Below, in pieces: positions 33,950 to 42,933 of a DNA stretch of 64,000 nucleotides (the first letter of the stretch is position 1; each line of letters opens with the position of its first letter). The stretch lies in assembly GCF_024734385.1 (NCBI RefSeq), contig NZ_JANHAP010000004.1:212617-276616 (forward strand), read 5' to 3'. Source of the DNA: Dasania sp. GY-MA-18. GTDB taxonomy: Bacteria > Pseudomonadota > Gammaproteobacteria > Pseudomonadales > Dasaniaceae. The position numbers were made by a program, and so were the translations under genes. The notes under the pieces are model-generated. The model saw only the letters and a list, made by a program, of their open reading frames with translations. It was not told the DNA's origin and did no database searches.

Positions 33950-34555
33950 TTATTTGATATTGCGTCTCGCCGTTACTAAACCTACCAAGCCCAAACCTAA
34001 TAACGCCAAGGTACCTGGCTCAGAAACCGCTGAGGCGGTGATCGCAGTAGTGAAGTAGTTGTAATTTTCATTATAAGGATCAGCTGACCATATCCATTCA
34101 GCACCGGCGCTAACACCAGGTCTATAACCCCAAGGCCAGTTACCATTGCTACCCAAAGAACGCGGTGCTTGGTAGTTATTCCAGCCGCTGGTGCTCACTG
34201 ACCAGTCAGTAGTATTAGTCGTCAAGTTAGAGCCGCCGTTAGCGAAGCTATGGTCAGTGCCCGTCAAATTAAACTCACCTAAAAAGCCGGCAATGCCACC
34301 TTGGTCGTAGGCGTAGATATGTAAAAAATAATCCTGGCCTTGCGCTAAGCTAACGTTGTTGAAGCTGTAGGTATGACCCCAGTTATTACCCTGCGCAAGA
34401 TACACACCTTGCGTATTATCGTCGGTTGCCAAGTAGGCGACAAAACCATTATCGACGTTCAAGCCACCTGACAATAAGGTGGCCATTGCATGGCTGCTCG
34501 CCAACAAGGCCGTTACCGCCGCGGCTTTTATTACTTTTGCAAAGTACTTCTTCAT
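33950..34555 (-). CDS. PEP-CTERM sorting-domain exported protein
   Basis: A 201-residue protein with signal peptide (KAAAVTALLASSHAMA). The soluble middle is rich in G, N, W and Y, and the C-terminal sorting tag is VSEPGTLALLGLGLVGLVTARRNIK, here with SEP in place of PEP, then a membrane helix and arginines. Such proteins are processed by exosortase and usually join exopolysaccharide or biofilm matrix. The ATG at 34555 is chosen because of the signal peptide and an AGGT upstream. No exosortase gene is in the window. The body belongs to no domain I recognise. Confidence 0.88.
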   Translation of the reverse strand: MKKYFAKVIKAAAVTALLASSHAMATLLSGGLNVDNGFVAYLATDDNTQGVYLAQGNNWGHTYSFNNVSLAQGQDYFLHIYAYDQGGIAGFLGEFNLTGTDHSFANGGSNLTTNTTDWSVSTSGWNNYQAPRSLGSNGNWPWGYRPGVSAGAEWIWSADPYNENYNYFTTAITASAVSEPGTLALLGLGLVGLVTARRNIK

Positions 34556-34843
34556 ATCACTAAACCTATATTGCTCACAGTTATCTCTAAGGGGCGAGAC
34601 AGCCTTTCTATGCAGAGTATTTAGCAAAATAGAGGCCAATTAAATTTTATCTATTAAAATCAAATATATAGATAACTTAACATCTGATTAAAAATCGCTA
34701 AATGTAATGTATTTCGACACTATAATCGTGAGTTAAGCAAAGACCACAGCCCCCTAACGAGCGCCATTAGCCATAAGCGCTATACTACTTAAACCGCCGG
34801 GATGCAGAGCAGGTGACGGCTAATAACCACTAAGAGGTGCGCC

Positions 34844-35086
34844 ATGACCATAGAACAACTCAGCCAGCTGTTGCTATACAGCACGCTACTCAATTATGGC
34901 TTCCTGCTATTGTGGCTGCTTATGCTGAGCTGGCCCAAATCTTGGCTGCGGCGCCTGCACGGGGTCTGGTTTAATATTAAGGCTGAGCGCTTTGACCTTA
35001 TCCATTACCAACTGATGGGCGCTTATAAATTACTGATTTTAATTTTTAATTTTGTGCCTTATCTGGCTCTCAAAATGCTTTTCTAA
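34844..35086 (+). CDS. Small DUF6868-like membrane protein
   Basis: An 80-residue protein with two hydrophobic helices (LLNYGFLLLWLLMLSW and YKLLILIFNFVPYLALKML). It starts MTIEQLSQLLLYSTL and has a central amphipathic FNIKAERFDLIHYQLMGAYK. This pattern is that of the DUF6868 family as I recall it; function is unknown. Its last 4 bp overlap the convergent pseudouridine synthase gene. Confidence 0.7.
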   Translation: MTIEQLSQLLLYSTLLNYGFLLLWLLMLSWPKSWLRRLHGVWFNIKAERFDLIHYQLMGAYKLLILIFNFVPYLALKMLF

Positions 35087-35928
35087 AGCTTCAGCATTAA
35101 TGCCTCAGGCAATTGGTAATGCTGTTGGCTGCCGCTAACGGGGCAACAAAAAGCCAAGCTATAGGCACAGAGCTGTAAGTTTTGGCTATGACTTTCGCCA
35201 TACAGCCTATCGCCCACTATGGCAAAACCGCTATGGGCCAAGTGCTGACGTATTTGATGCTTGCGCCCGGTTTCTATACTCACATCTACTAAGGAGTGAT
35301 TTTTTTCTGCGCTATAGGCTAAGTGATAAAAATGGCTGCAAGCGGCTTTATTATTCACTGACTCGCGAACAGTGTAGGGTTTGGGCTGCTGGCTAAAATC
35401 ACCCACTACCACGGCGTGATATTTTTTTTCTAACTGGCGCGATTCAAATAGCGAAGAAAATTGCTGCGCCACTTTTTTACTATGGGCAATAATAATCAAA
35501 CCGCTAGTTGCCCTATCTAATCTATGCACAATAAAAGCGGGCCGCTGGGGCTGCAGCTGAATTTCAGCCCAACGGCTAATGGTGCAATGATCGCCCCATT
35601 TAGAGCCCTGCGACAACATGCCATAGGGTTTATACCAAATACTGTAAGCCCCCTCATCGGCCAGCAATTGCGCCGCCGGCACTACCGCCTCTAACACTGC
35701 ATGATTGATATAAAGATGCAATTCATCGCCGCTATTAAGCTGCGTTTTAGCACGCCGTAAACGCCGGGTATGCTTACCACGGCTTAACCACAGCGCACCT
35801 TTATGCATAAAGCCTTTAATCGCCTGCTTAGAATAACCAGAAGCAGATGCCAGTGCATCGAGTACCTGTGCAGGCTCAGTAATAGCAAGGTGAAATTCTT
35901 GTACTGCCTCTAAAGGATTATGATCCAT
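35083..35928 (-). CDS. RluA-family pseudouridine synthase
   Basis: A 281-residue RNA pseudouridine synthase. An S4-like N-terminus (about 20-75: SKQAIKGFMHKGALWLSRGKHTRRL) is followed by the catalytic domain. The conserved aspartate is in VHRLDRATSGL near residue 145. KYHAVVVGDF and TGRKHQIRQHLAHSGFAIVGDRLYG are family motifs. It isomerises uridine in rRNA or tRNA; the exact site cannot be told. The gene begins 21 bp after a perfect heptamer array. Confidence 0.9.
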   Translation of the reverse strand: MDHNPLEAVQEFHLAITEPAQVLDALASASGYSKQAIKGFMHKGALWLSRGKHTRRLRRAKTQLNSGDELHLYINHAVLEAVVPAAQLLADEGAYSIWYKPYGMLSQGSKWGDHCTISRWAEIQLQPQRPAFIVHRLDRATSGLIIIAHSKKVAQQFSSLFESRQLEKKYHAVVVGDFSQQPKPYTVRESVNNKAACSHFYHLAYSAEKNHSLVDVSIETGRKHQIRQHLAHSGFAIVGDRLYGESHSQNLQLCAYSLAFCCPVSGSQQHYQLPEALMLKL

Positions 35929-35949
35929 ACTGCCATCCCATTAGCTCGG

Positions 35950-36017
35950 CTGTAGACTGTAGACTGTAGACTGTAGACTGTAGACTGTAGACTGTAGACT
36001 GTAGACTGTAGACTGTA
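35950..36017. repeat. Perfect tandem array of GTAGACT (nine copies)
   Basis: Nine identical 7-bp units fill 35952-36014, with partial units on both sides. The array occupies most of the 93 bp between the EAL-protein stop and the RluA-type start on the minus strand. Confidence 0.97.
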
Positions 36018-36021
36018 AAAA

Positions 36022-37725
36022 TTATGCCGTAACAGTAACACGCTGATCGATAATAGCAGTAAAGTCTTGCACACTCACCGCCGGGCTAAAGTAGTAGCCC
36101 TGTACTTGTTCACAGTTATGCTCCCATAAAAACTGTATCTGCTCTAAGGTTTCGGCACCTTCGGCTATGACTTTTATTTTTAAGCTATGGGCTAGGTTAA
36201 TCATGGCTTTGACGATTTCAGCGTCGCCAAAATCTTCGGTGACATTACTGACAAAGCTGCGATCAATTTTAAGTGCTGAAATAGGCAAACGCTGTATGTG
36301 GGCAAAGGAGGAAAAGCCAGTACCAAAATCATCCAGCGAAAAAGTAATGCCCAATTGGCTTAAAGCCATCATGCCTTCATAGGTTTGTTGAAAATTCGAC
36401 ATGATGGCGGTTTCGGTTAATTCAAACTCTAAGCGGTGGGCATCCACACGGCTATCTTTAATAATACGCGCAGCCGTTTCTACAAACATATTATCTTGCA
36501 GCTGTTTAAAGGATAGATTTATGGCCACGTGTAAATCGTGGTTACCGCAATCATCAAAATACTTCATATCCTTGCAAGCTTGCTGTATTACCCAATAACC
36601 TATGGGGATAATCAAGCCACACTCTTCGGCCAAGGGAATAAACTCTGCTGGCGACACCAAGCCACGCTTGGGGTGATGCCAACGAATTAAGCCTTCCATA
36701 CCTACGGTTTCGCCACTGCGTAAATCTACCCGTGGCTGGTAATACATTTCAAACTGATTGGCGCGCAAGGCTAGGCGTAAATCTTTTTCTAAATTGACGC
36801 GCTGCAAGGCACCTATTTGGGTTTCCTCACTGTAAAAATGATATTGGCTGCCGCGCTCTGACTTGGCCTCCATCATCGCCATATTGGCACGTTTAAGCAG
36901 GCCGTCTACCGTCTCTCCCGACTCCGGGTACATGGCCACGCCTATGCTGCAGCTAATAATCACCGGCGCGCCCTCTATCATATAGGGGGCCGATAACACA
37001 TCTATCACCTTTTGTGACACCAGAGCTACATCTTCAGCGCTGCGACAGTCATCTAATATCAAGGCGAACTCATCACCGCCCATGCGCGCTAGGCGATCAC
37101 TTTTACGCACGCAACGCGCCAAGCGCCGCGCCATGGTGCGCACCATTTCGTCGGCGGTATCCATGCTATAGGCTTGGTTGATGCGCTTAAAACCATCGAG
37201 ATTAATTAACAATAAGCCCAGCTTGGCGTGCTGGGCTTTGGCAGAGACTATGGCAGCATCCAGGGTCTGCCTAAACATCTGGCGATTGGGTATGCCGGTT
37301 AACGGATCATAGAGGTGAGATTGTGAAAGTTTCTGGTCAACAACGCTGCGATCCAAAGCATAGCGAAAGGAGCGCTCCAGTATGGCAACATGCAGGTTGT
37401 CGGTAGTTAGGCAGTCTACTGCCCCTAGGTCGTGAGCCAGCACCGATAACTCGCTATCGCTGTGCTCAAAAAGAGTGATGCAGGGCAAAGCAGCGCCTTG
37501 CTGTATATAACTTAATAAATACAGTGCGCGCTCTGGGTCGGCTTGGCAATCGATCAAAACCAGATCATAAGACTCGGCCGCAAGTTCACGCTCTGCACGG
37601 TCGTGGTCCTCAGACCACACCAGCAAATAGGGCTGACGTTTTATGTGTTGCAACTGCTCGATAAGCAGCTGATATTGGCTTTGCGTGCCGCCGGCTAATA
37701 AAATCCGTACTGAGGCATCTCTCAT
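36022..37725 (-). CDS. Receiver-like/GGDEF/EAL cyclic-di-GMP protein
   Basis: The 567 residues hold three domains. A receiver-like domain (about 5-125) has an aspartate in YDLVLIDCQ near 60. A GGDEF domain (about 138-300) keeps RMGGDEF, so cyclase activity is possible. An EAL domain (about 315-560) has MEGLIRW in place of EALIRW; DDFGTGFSS and AEGAETLEQ are present, so phosphodiesterase activity is likely kept. It would make or break cyclic-di-GMP under control of an unknown sensor. No partner kinase gene is adjacent. Confidence 0.92.
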   Translation of the reverse strand: MRDASVRILLAGGTQSQYQLLIEQLQHIKRQPYLLVWSEDHDRAERELAAESYDLVLIDCQADPERALYLLSYIQQGAALPCITLFEHSDSELSVLAHDLGAVDCLTTDNLHVAILERSFRYALDRSVVDQKLSQSHLYDPLTGIPNRQMFRQTLDAAIVSAKAQHAKLGLLLINLDGFKRINQAYSMDTADEMVRTMARRLARCVRKSDRLARMGGDEFALILDDCRSAEDVALVSQKVIDVLSAPYMIEGAPVIISCSIGVAMYPESGETVDGLLKRANMAMMEAKSERGSQYHFYSEETQIGALQRVNLEKDLRLALRANQFEMYYQPRVDLRSGETVGMEGLIRWHHPKRGLVSPAEFIPLAEECGLIIPIGYWVIQQACKDMKYFDDCGNHDLHVAINLSFKQLQDNMFVETAARIIKDSRVDAHRLEFELTETAIMSNFQQTYEGMMALSQLGITFSLDDFGTGFSSFAHIQRLPISALKIDRSFVSNVTEDFGDAEIVKAMINLAHSLKIKVIAEGAETLEQIQFLWEHNCEQVQGYYFSPAVSVQDFTAIIDQRVTVTA

Positions 37726-37950
37726 ACATCTACCTTTGACGGATCCAATCCCTGGGCCCTAGATACTTCTCTGACTTTTGTTAATTTAATTATAAATAAT
37801 TCAAGCAGTTATAGCTGCCTTTTGAGAAAAATTCTAGTTATTTTTGTTAAATAGTACCGCTCGCAGCCCATAATACACACTCCCCAAGCCTTTAGGCTAG
37901 CCAGCTGCTACAATGCGCGCCTATTAATCACTAGAGTTGCTTGTAGTTCT

Positions 37951-39963
37951 GTGTCCAAACTCAACCCCCGACAACGCGAAGCGGTAGACTATATAGACGG
38001 CCCGCTACTGGTATTGGCCGGTGCTGGCAGCGGTAAAACCAGCGTTATCACCCGCAAAATCGCCTATATGGTCAACCACTGTAACTATAAGGCTGCCAAT
38101 ATAGCCGCGGTGACTTTCACCAATAAAGCGGCCAGGGAAATGAAAGAGCGGGTGGGGCAGCTGATCAAGGGCCCTGCTAGCCGTGGCCTTACGGTATCGA
38201 CCTTCCACAACCTAGGCCTGACCATCATACGCAAAGAGCATAAGGTGCTGGGCTATAAAGCTGGCTTCTCTATATTTGATCAGCAAGACGCACAAGCGCT
38301 GATTAAAGACCTGCTCATACAACAACACGGCGGCGATAGCGACCAAGCCGAGGCTATACAGCACCGTATTTCCAACTGGAAAAACGATATGGTCAGCCCG
38401 GCCCAAGCCATAGCCCAGGCCGATGGCCCCGCCGACATACTCAGCGCCACCGCCTATGAACACTACCAGCGCGCCCTTAAAGCCTACAACGCCCTAGACT
38501 TTGACGACCTGATACTAATACCCGTGCAGCTGTTTTTAGGCCAGCCCGAGGTACTGGAAAAATGGCAGCGCAAAATCCGCTATATGCTGGTGGACGAGTA
38601 CCAGGACACCAATATCACCCAATACCTGCTGGTAAAGCTAATCGTGGGTGACCGCGGCAAGCTCACGGTGGTAGGCGATGACGATCAGTCCATTTACGCC
38701 TGGCGCGGTGCCAGGCCCGAAAATATGGTGCAGCTGCAAACCGACTACCCGCAGTTAAAAATTATCAAGCTGGAGCAAAACTACCGCTCCACCGCTCGTA
38801 TACTCAAGGCCGCCAACCAGGTGATTGCCCACAACCCCCATGTGTTTGATAAAAGCCTGTGGAGTGATTTGGGCTACGGCGACCCCATACGTATACTGCG
38901 CTGCCGCAACGAAGAGGTAGAGTGCGAGCGGGTGGTCACCGAAATACTGGACCATAAACTACGCAACAACACCGAGTTTTGCGATTACGCCATACTCTAC
39001 CGCGGCAACCACCAATCCCGGCTGCTAGAGCTAAAACTGCAACACCACCAAGTGCCCTACAACCTCACCGGCGGCACCTCGTTTTTTTCACGCCATGAAA
39101 TCAAAGACATCATGGCCTACCTCAAGCTTATTATTAACACCGATGATGACAACGCCTTTTTGCGCCTAATCAACACCCCGCGACGCAAAATCGGCGCCGC
39201 CACCCTAGAGGGGCTGGGCACCTACGCCACCCAACACGACATCAGCATGTACACTGCCTGCAATGAACAAGGCCTAGAGCAACAAGTGGGTGATGCTGGC
39301 GTCAAGCGCCTGCGCGAGTTTACCTATTGGTTTGATAAGGTCAGAGAAAACTGCCAGGGTGAAAAACCCATCTGGGCCATACGCGAGATGATAGCCGATA
39401 TAGACTACGAGGCCTGGCTGCATCAAAACAGCGCCAGCAGTGCCACCGCCGAAAAGCGCTACGCCAACGTCAATATACTCATAGAGTCTTTAGAAAATAC
39501 CCTCGCCAAAATTGACGAGGACGATAACAATATAGAAACCGCCATCAGCAAATTAGTGCTGCGCGATTTAATGGAACGACAAGAGGAAGAGGACGAGGCC
39601 AGCGGCAAAGTACAGCTCATGACCCTGCATGCCTCTAAAGGCCTAGAGTTTCCCCATGTTTATATCATAGGCATGGAAGAGGAATTACTGCCCCACCGCA
39701 GCAGCATAGAAGAAGATAATATAGAAGAAGAGCGCCGCCTCTGCTATGTGGGCATTACCCGCGCCAAACGCAGCCTCACCCTTACCCTATGCGCCAAGCG
39801 CAAACAGTTTGGTGAGATGCTGGACTGCGCCCCCAGCCGTTTTTTGGATGAATTACCCTACGATGATATCGTATGGGAAGGCGGCCCCGAACAAGACGCC
39901 AGCCTAGCCAAGGAGCGTGGCAAGCAAACTCTGGCCAGCCTGAAAAATTTATTTGCCGATTAA
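37951..39963 (+). CDS. rep: ATP-dependent DNA helicase Rep
   Basis: A superfamily I 3'-5' helicase of 670 residues, started by GTG. Motif Ia/I: LVLAGAGSGKTSVITRKIAYM; motif II VDEYQDTN; motif III GDDDQSIYAWRGA; motif V/VI LMTLHASKGLEFPHVYI and RRLCYVGITRAKRSL. Rep clears proteins ahead of the replication fork. The length and the downstream cytochrome c5 gene match the Rep rather than the UvrD branch. No good Shine-Dalgarno is seen before the GTG. Confidence 0.94.
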   Translation: MSKLNPRQREAVDYIDGPLLVLAGAGSGKTSVITRKIAYMVNHCNYKAANIAAVTFTNKAAREMKERVGQLIKGPASRGLTVSTFHNLGLTIIRKEHKVLGYKAGFSIFDQQDAQALIKDLLIQQHGGDSDQAEAIQHRISNWKNDMVSPAQAIAQADGPADILSATAYEHYQRALKAYNALDFDDLILIPVQLFLGQPEVLEKWQRKIRYMLVDEYQDTNITQYLLVKLIVGDRGKLTVVGDDDQSIYAWRGARPENMVQLQTDYPQLKIIKLEQNYRSTARILKAANQVIAHNPHVFDKSLWSDLGYGDPIRILRCRNEEVECERVVTEILDHKLRNNTEFCDYAILYRGNHQSRLLELKLQHHQVPYNLTGGTSFFSRHEIKDIMAYLKLIINTDDDNAFLRLINTPRRKIGAATLEGLGTYATQHDISMYTACNEQGLEQQVGDAGVKRLREFTYWFDKVRENCQGEKPIWAIREMIADIDYEAWLHQNSASSATAEKRYANVNILIESLENTLAKIDEDDNNIETAISKLVLRDLMERQEEEDEASGKVQLMTLHASKGLEFPHVYIIGMEEELLPHRSSIEEDNIEEERRLCYVGITRAKRSLTLTLCAKRKQFGEMLDCAPSRFLDELPYDDIVWEGGPEQDASLAKERGKQTLASLKNLFAD

Positions 39964-40047
39964 ACGGCAAGCCAGCATCAATCTTCTATGCTTAAATAGC
40001 AGCATAGGCTTAAGCGCCTCTCTCTTATAACTAAACAGAGCAACTAA

Positions 40048-41748
40048 ATGGCAGTAAGACCATCTCCCTTCAACACCTGTTTTTGCCTTTTAGTACTCGC
40101 CACTACCAGTGCTAAAGCCGATCACATGGTCTGCGAGCCCCAAGCCGCAGGCAGCGGCCAAACCACGCCGCTAGAGCAGGTAGCTGTTAAGCATATTACT
40201 ATTAACAACCGCCCTATCTTTGAAGAAGATGACAAGGCCATTTGGCTGCACTATCTTGCCAACAACCTGCACATAAAAACTCAGCCTCATATTATTGAAA
40301 ATCATCTGAGTTTTGAAAAAGGTGACACGATTAGCCTGGACGACGTAGAGGAAAGCGAACGCTTATTAAGGCAGCTGGACTATTTACGCGATGCCAACGT
40401 GCGCTTTGAAAAAGATTGTAACCATCAGCCCAACGGCAATATTAATGTCACCACTTGGGATCACTGGACACTATACCCAAAAATAAATTTCAGCCGCTCC
40501 GGCGGCGAAAACAAATACTCCTACGGCCTTAAAGACGACAACTTATTAGGCTTAGGTATACAGGGCAATTTTCGTTATTTTGCCGATAAAGATCGCACCG
40601 GTTACGGCATTAAAGTCGACGCCCCCATCACCTATATCAAGCACAGCGAACTATCGCTAGCAGCTTTTGATAATGATGATGGCTACCGCTATGGCATAGC
40701 CTGGCGCAAACCTTTTTATACTTTAAATACTACTGACAGTTACTATTTTGATAACGACCACAGCAAACAAGATTTACACATAGACCAAAACGGCGATGAT
40801 GAAAATGTTTTTATCGCCAAGCGCAAATTTTTCGAAACCGGCTATGGCTGGTCGCAAGGCAAGGTGGATGGCTGGACCCGCCGCTGGACGCTAGGCCTTA
40901 CTGCCAGCGACGAAAGCTTTGCCCCCATTATGGATAGCAACGACGTTAGCCTAGCGGTGCCCAACGACCGCCATTACATATACCCCTGGTTACAGTATCA
41001 AGTGATAGAAGATGATTTTGAAGTCATCTCAGACGTGCATTTTATCCACGAAAAAGAAGATCACCATTTAGGTTGGCGCCGTTTTATACGCCTAGGCTTT
41101 GAAGCTGACAATGACGACAGCGATAAAGATTATGCCGGCCATCTTAGAGCCTCGATTAGCAAAGGCATGTTAGTCGGCAAGCATTTATGGTTTGGCTCAG
41201 CAAGCGGCACGGTGGACTTTGGTGTGGCCGAGGATGATTATTATAAAGCTTCCGCAGGTTTTGAATATTTTTATAATTGGACTCCCGCCAACAAGCTCTA
41301 TGTTAAAACCGAAATCACCTTAAGCGGCAACAACTACATAGACCAACCCATCACCCTGGGCGGCAACCGAGAAGACGATGACAATAGCTTTGGCTTTAGC
41401 CCAGCCGCACAGCCCACTGTAAGAGGCTACCCCTCGCAATACCAACACGGCAATAACCGCTGGCAAACCACTGTGGAAGCCCGCCACTATCCAAGCATAG
41501 AGCTATACCGTTTAGTACGGGTGGCTTGGGTGGGCTTTATAGACGCAGGCCGCGCCTCAGGTACTGAAAACATCGTCAGCAATAATGAACAAAGCGGCAC
41601 CTTAGCCAGCATAGGCTTTGGCCTGCGCCTAGCCTCCATACGCTCCAGCGGCCAAAACGTCATTCACATAGACATCGCCAAACCCCTAACCACCGGCGAC
41701 AATGTGGACAGCTGGTCAATTAGCGCGCATGCGGAGAAGAAGTTTTAA
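40048..41748 (+). CDS. Omp85/POTRA-barrel outer-membrane protein
   Basis: A 566-residue exported protein with signal peptide ending TTSAKA. One POTRA-like domain follows (about 45-125: HITINNRPIFEEDDK, LSFEKGDTISLDDVEESERLLRQLDYLRDANV). The C-terminal barrel ends AHAEKKF with final aromatic. PTVRGYPSQYQHGNNRW is an Omp85/BamA-type signature with the VRGY motif on the lid strand. Single-POTRA members resemble the patatin-less or TamA-like group; cargo unknown. An A- and T-flanked terminator follows. Confidence 0.85.
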   Translation: MAVRPSPFNTCFCLLVLATTSAKADHMVCEPQAAGSGQTTPLEQVAVKHITINNRPIFEEDDKAIWLHYLANNLHIKTQPHIIENHLSFEKGDTISLDDVEESERLLRQLDYLRDANVRFEKDCNHQPNGNINVTTWDHWTLYPKINFSRSGGENKYSYGLKDDNLLGLGIQGNFRYFADKDRTGYGIKVDAPITYIKHSELSLAAFDNDDGYRYGIAWRKPFYTLNTTDSYYFDNDHSKQDLHIDQNGDDENVFIAKRKFFETGYGWSQGKVDGWTRRWTLGLTASDESFAPIMDSNDVSLAVPNDRHYIYPWLQYQVIEDDFEVISDVHFIHEKEDHHLGWRRFIRLGFEADNDDSDKDYAGHLRASISKGMLVGKHLWFGSASGTVDFGVAEDDYYKASAGFEYFYNWTPANKLYVKTEITLSGNNYIDQPITLGGNREDDDNSFGFSPAAQPTVRGYPSQYQHGNNRWQTTVEARHYPSIELYRLVRVAWVGFIDAGRASGTENIVSNNEQSGTLASIGFGLRLASIRSSGQNVIHIDIAKPLTTGDNVDSWSISAHAEKKF

Positions 41749-41753
41749 ATCAG

Positions 41754-41781
41754 CCTCTAGCTCCTAGTCTTTAGTCGCTAG
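41754..41781 (+). repeat. Heptamer array (NNNNTAG phase), left
   Basis: CCTCTAG, CTCCTAG, TCTTTAG and TCGCTAG in strict phase right after the barrel gene. Confidence 0.75.
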
Positions 41782-41793
41782 AAAAGCGGGCAC

Positions 41794-41822
41794 AAAAAAA
41801 CCGCGACTAAAGCGCGGTTTTT
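41794..41822. terminator. Bidirectional terminator between barrel gene and cytochrome c5
   Basis: CCGCG-ACTAAAG-CGCGG with seven A before and five T after; stem extended by A/T pairs. Confidence 0.85.
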
Positions 41823-41824
41823 CT

Positions 41825-41864
41825 ATCGACTAGCTTCTAGAGACTAGCGACTTCTCTACTGACT
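41825..41864 (-). repeat. Heptamer array (AGTCNNT phase) at the cytochrome c5 3' end
   Basis: On the minus strand the last codons and TAG of the cytochrome gene (AGTCAGTAG) lead into AGTCGCT, AGTCTCT, AGAAGCT and AGTCGAT. Confidence 0.75.
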
Positions 41865-42290
41865 ATTCTCAACGATATAATCAACCGTCGCTTTAATTTC
41901 ATCATCCGAGCAGCTCATGCACAAGCCCTTGGGCGGCATGCCGTTAAAGCCGTTTAAGGCATGGTCGTGCAAGGTGTCTAAACCTTTAGCAATACGGGGT
42001 GCCCAAGCACCAGCATCACCCAACTTAGGCGCGCCAGCAGCACCGGTGCCATGACAAGCCGCACAGCTGCCGTTATATACATCTTCCGCCGACTTAGGGC
42101 CACTCGCTACAGCTGCTACCGCAGCACCACAGCTGTCATCACCCTCTAAGCACACTTTAGCTACGGGCTTGGTGCGCTCTTTAATGGCTTCTAAATTCTT
42201 CTCTGAAACTGCATACGCTGAAAGGCTCAACACTGAAGCCAATACCAATAAGCTCAACTTAATCATCGCGTTATTCTTAATGTTGTTCAC
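41856..42290 (-). CDS. Cytochrome c5-type monohaem protein
   Basis: A 144-residue periplasmic cytochrome with signal peptide (IKLSLLVLASVLSLSAYA). The haem motif is CAACH near residue 79, the axial methionine is in NGMPPKG, and the CMSC pair forms the disulphide typical of cytochrome c5. It carries electrons in aerobic respiration or denitrification. The GTG start at 42290 follows GAGGG at 8 bases; an ATG at 42266 is the alternative. The gene is convergent with the barrel gene and ends inside heptamers. Confidence 0.88.
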   Translation of the reverse strand: MNNIKNNAMIKLSLLVLASVLSLSAYAVSEKNLEAIKERTKPVAKVCLEGDDSCGAAVAAVASGPKSAEDVYNGSCAACHGTGAAGAPKLGDAGAWAPRIAKGLDTLHDHALNGFNGMPPKGLCMSCSDDEIKATVDYIVENSQ

Positions 42291-42512
42291 TATCGACGCC
42301 CTCTAAAATCAATAAACGGCCTATAAACCCAGCCTTGTAATAGGCAGCGATTATAGCCAGTTATCCCGCTTGCGGAAACCCTAAGCCCGCTTATACACAA
42401 AATCCGCAAGAAAGCCGTGCCAAATAAAGGCGAATCTGTATAATTCCCCTTTCCAAAAAGTAGCCGATAGCCCTTGCGGCCACTAGCTGCTCATATTTTG
42501 CACACATTAAAT

Positions 42513-42576
42513 GCGCCCGCTTGGAGCTTTTATGCCCGGAACGGGTACCGCTGGATAGAGCAGTGGCTTCCGACCC
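42513..42576 (+). pseudogene. Degenerate tRNA-Arg fragment
   Basis: TTATGC..CCGG and then GCTGGATAGAGCAGTGGCTTCCGA match the true tRNA-Arg start and D/anticodon arms at 42701-42741 with few changes. The sequence then leaves the tRNA after the anticodon and continues in a CCCAAT-ATTGGG hairpin. There is no T arm, so this copy cannot work. Confidence 0.6.
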
Positions 42577-42591
42577 AATACATGCATTGGG

Positions 42592-42671
42592 AACGAGGAG
42601 TGAAACGACGAAGCCCCGAAGGGGTGTTATTAGCCTTAAGCTAATAACATTAAACCGTTGGCTGCCAACGG
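42592..42671 (+). repeat. Hairpin-rich element, copy 1
   Basis: GACGAAG is followed by a CCCC-GAA-GGGG hairpin (42614-42624), then a 9-bp stem GTTATTAGC-CTTAA-GCTAATAAC (42626-42648), then CCGTTGG-CTG-CCAACGG (42655-42671). Compare copy 2 at 42852-42933. Confidence 0.6.
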
Positions 42672-42704
42672 CTTAAACTGAACAACAAAATTTACACGAG
42701 TTAT

Positions 42705-42781
42705 GCGCCCGTAGCTCAGCTGGATAGAGTAGCGGCTTCCGAAGCCGTTGGTCACAGGTTCGAATCCTGTCGGGCGCGCCA
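42705..42781 (+). tRNA. tRNA-Arg (anticodon CCG)
   Basis: A full cloverleaf is visible: acceptor GCGCCCG/CGGGCGC, D arm GCTC...GAGT, anticodon stem GCGGC/GCCGT with loop TTCCGAA (anticodon CCG at 42739-42741), variable loop TGGTC, T arm ACAGG-TTCGAAT-CCTGT, discriminator G and encoded CCA. It reads CGG codons. Confidence 0.97.
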
Positions 42782-42819
42782 ATACTAAAAACCCGGCCTA
42801 GCGCCGGGTTTTTAGTATT
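42781..42819 (+). terminator. tRNA-Arg terminator
   Basis: A 17-bp perfect stem (AATACTAAAAACCCGGC with its complement), 5-nt loop, starting at the A of the CCA end. An imperfect copy of its right arm recurs at about 42983-43005. Confidence 0.85.
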
Positions 42820-42851
42820 GGCTTGTTTGACGATGAGAGCCTGTCGTTCGA

Positions 42852-42933
42852 GACGAAGTTTACGCAGTAAACGGAGACAACGCCTGCTTTACTCAAGGCG
42901 CCCGTAGGGTACTTGCAGCCTAAAGCTGCAAGT
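42852..42933 (+). repeat. Hairpin-rich element, copy 2
   Basis: GACGAAG (42852-42858) leads into GTTTAC-GCA-GTAAAC. GCGCCCGTAG at 42899-42908, like a tRNA start, precedes a 9-bp stem ACTTGCAGC-CTAAA-GCTGCAAGT (42911-42933). Layout, loop and flanks match copy 1 while the stem bases differ in a paired way. Confidence 0.6.

Noticed and set aside
36022..37725. Inactive EAL domain because the EAL motif reads EGL
   Set aside because: The metal-binding glutamate and the other key motifs are kept; EGL variants are common among active enzymes.
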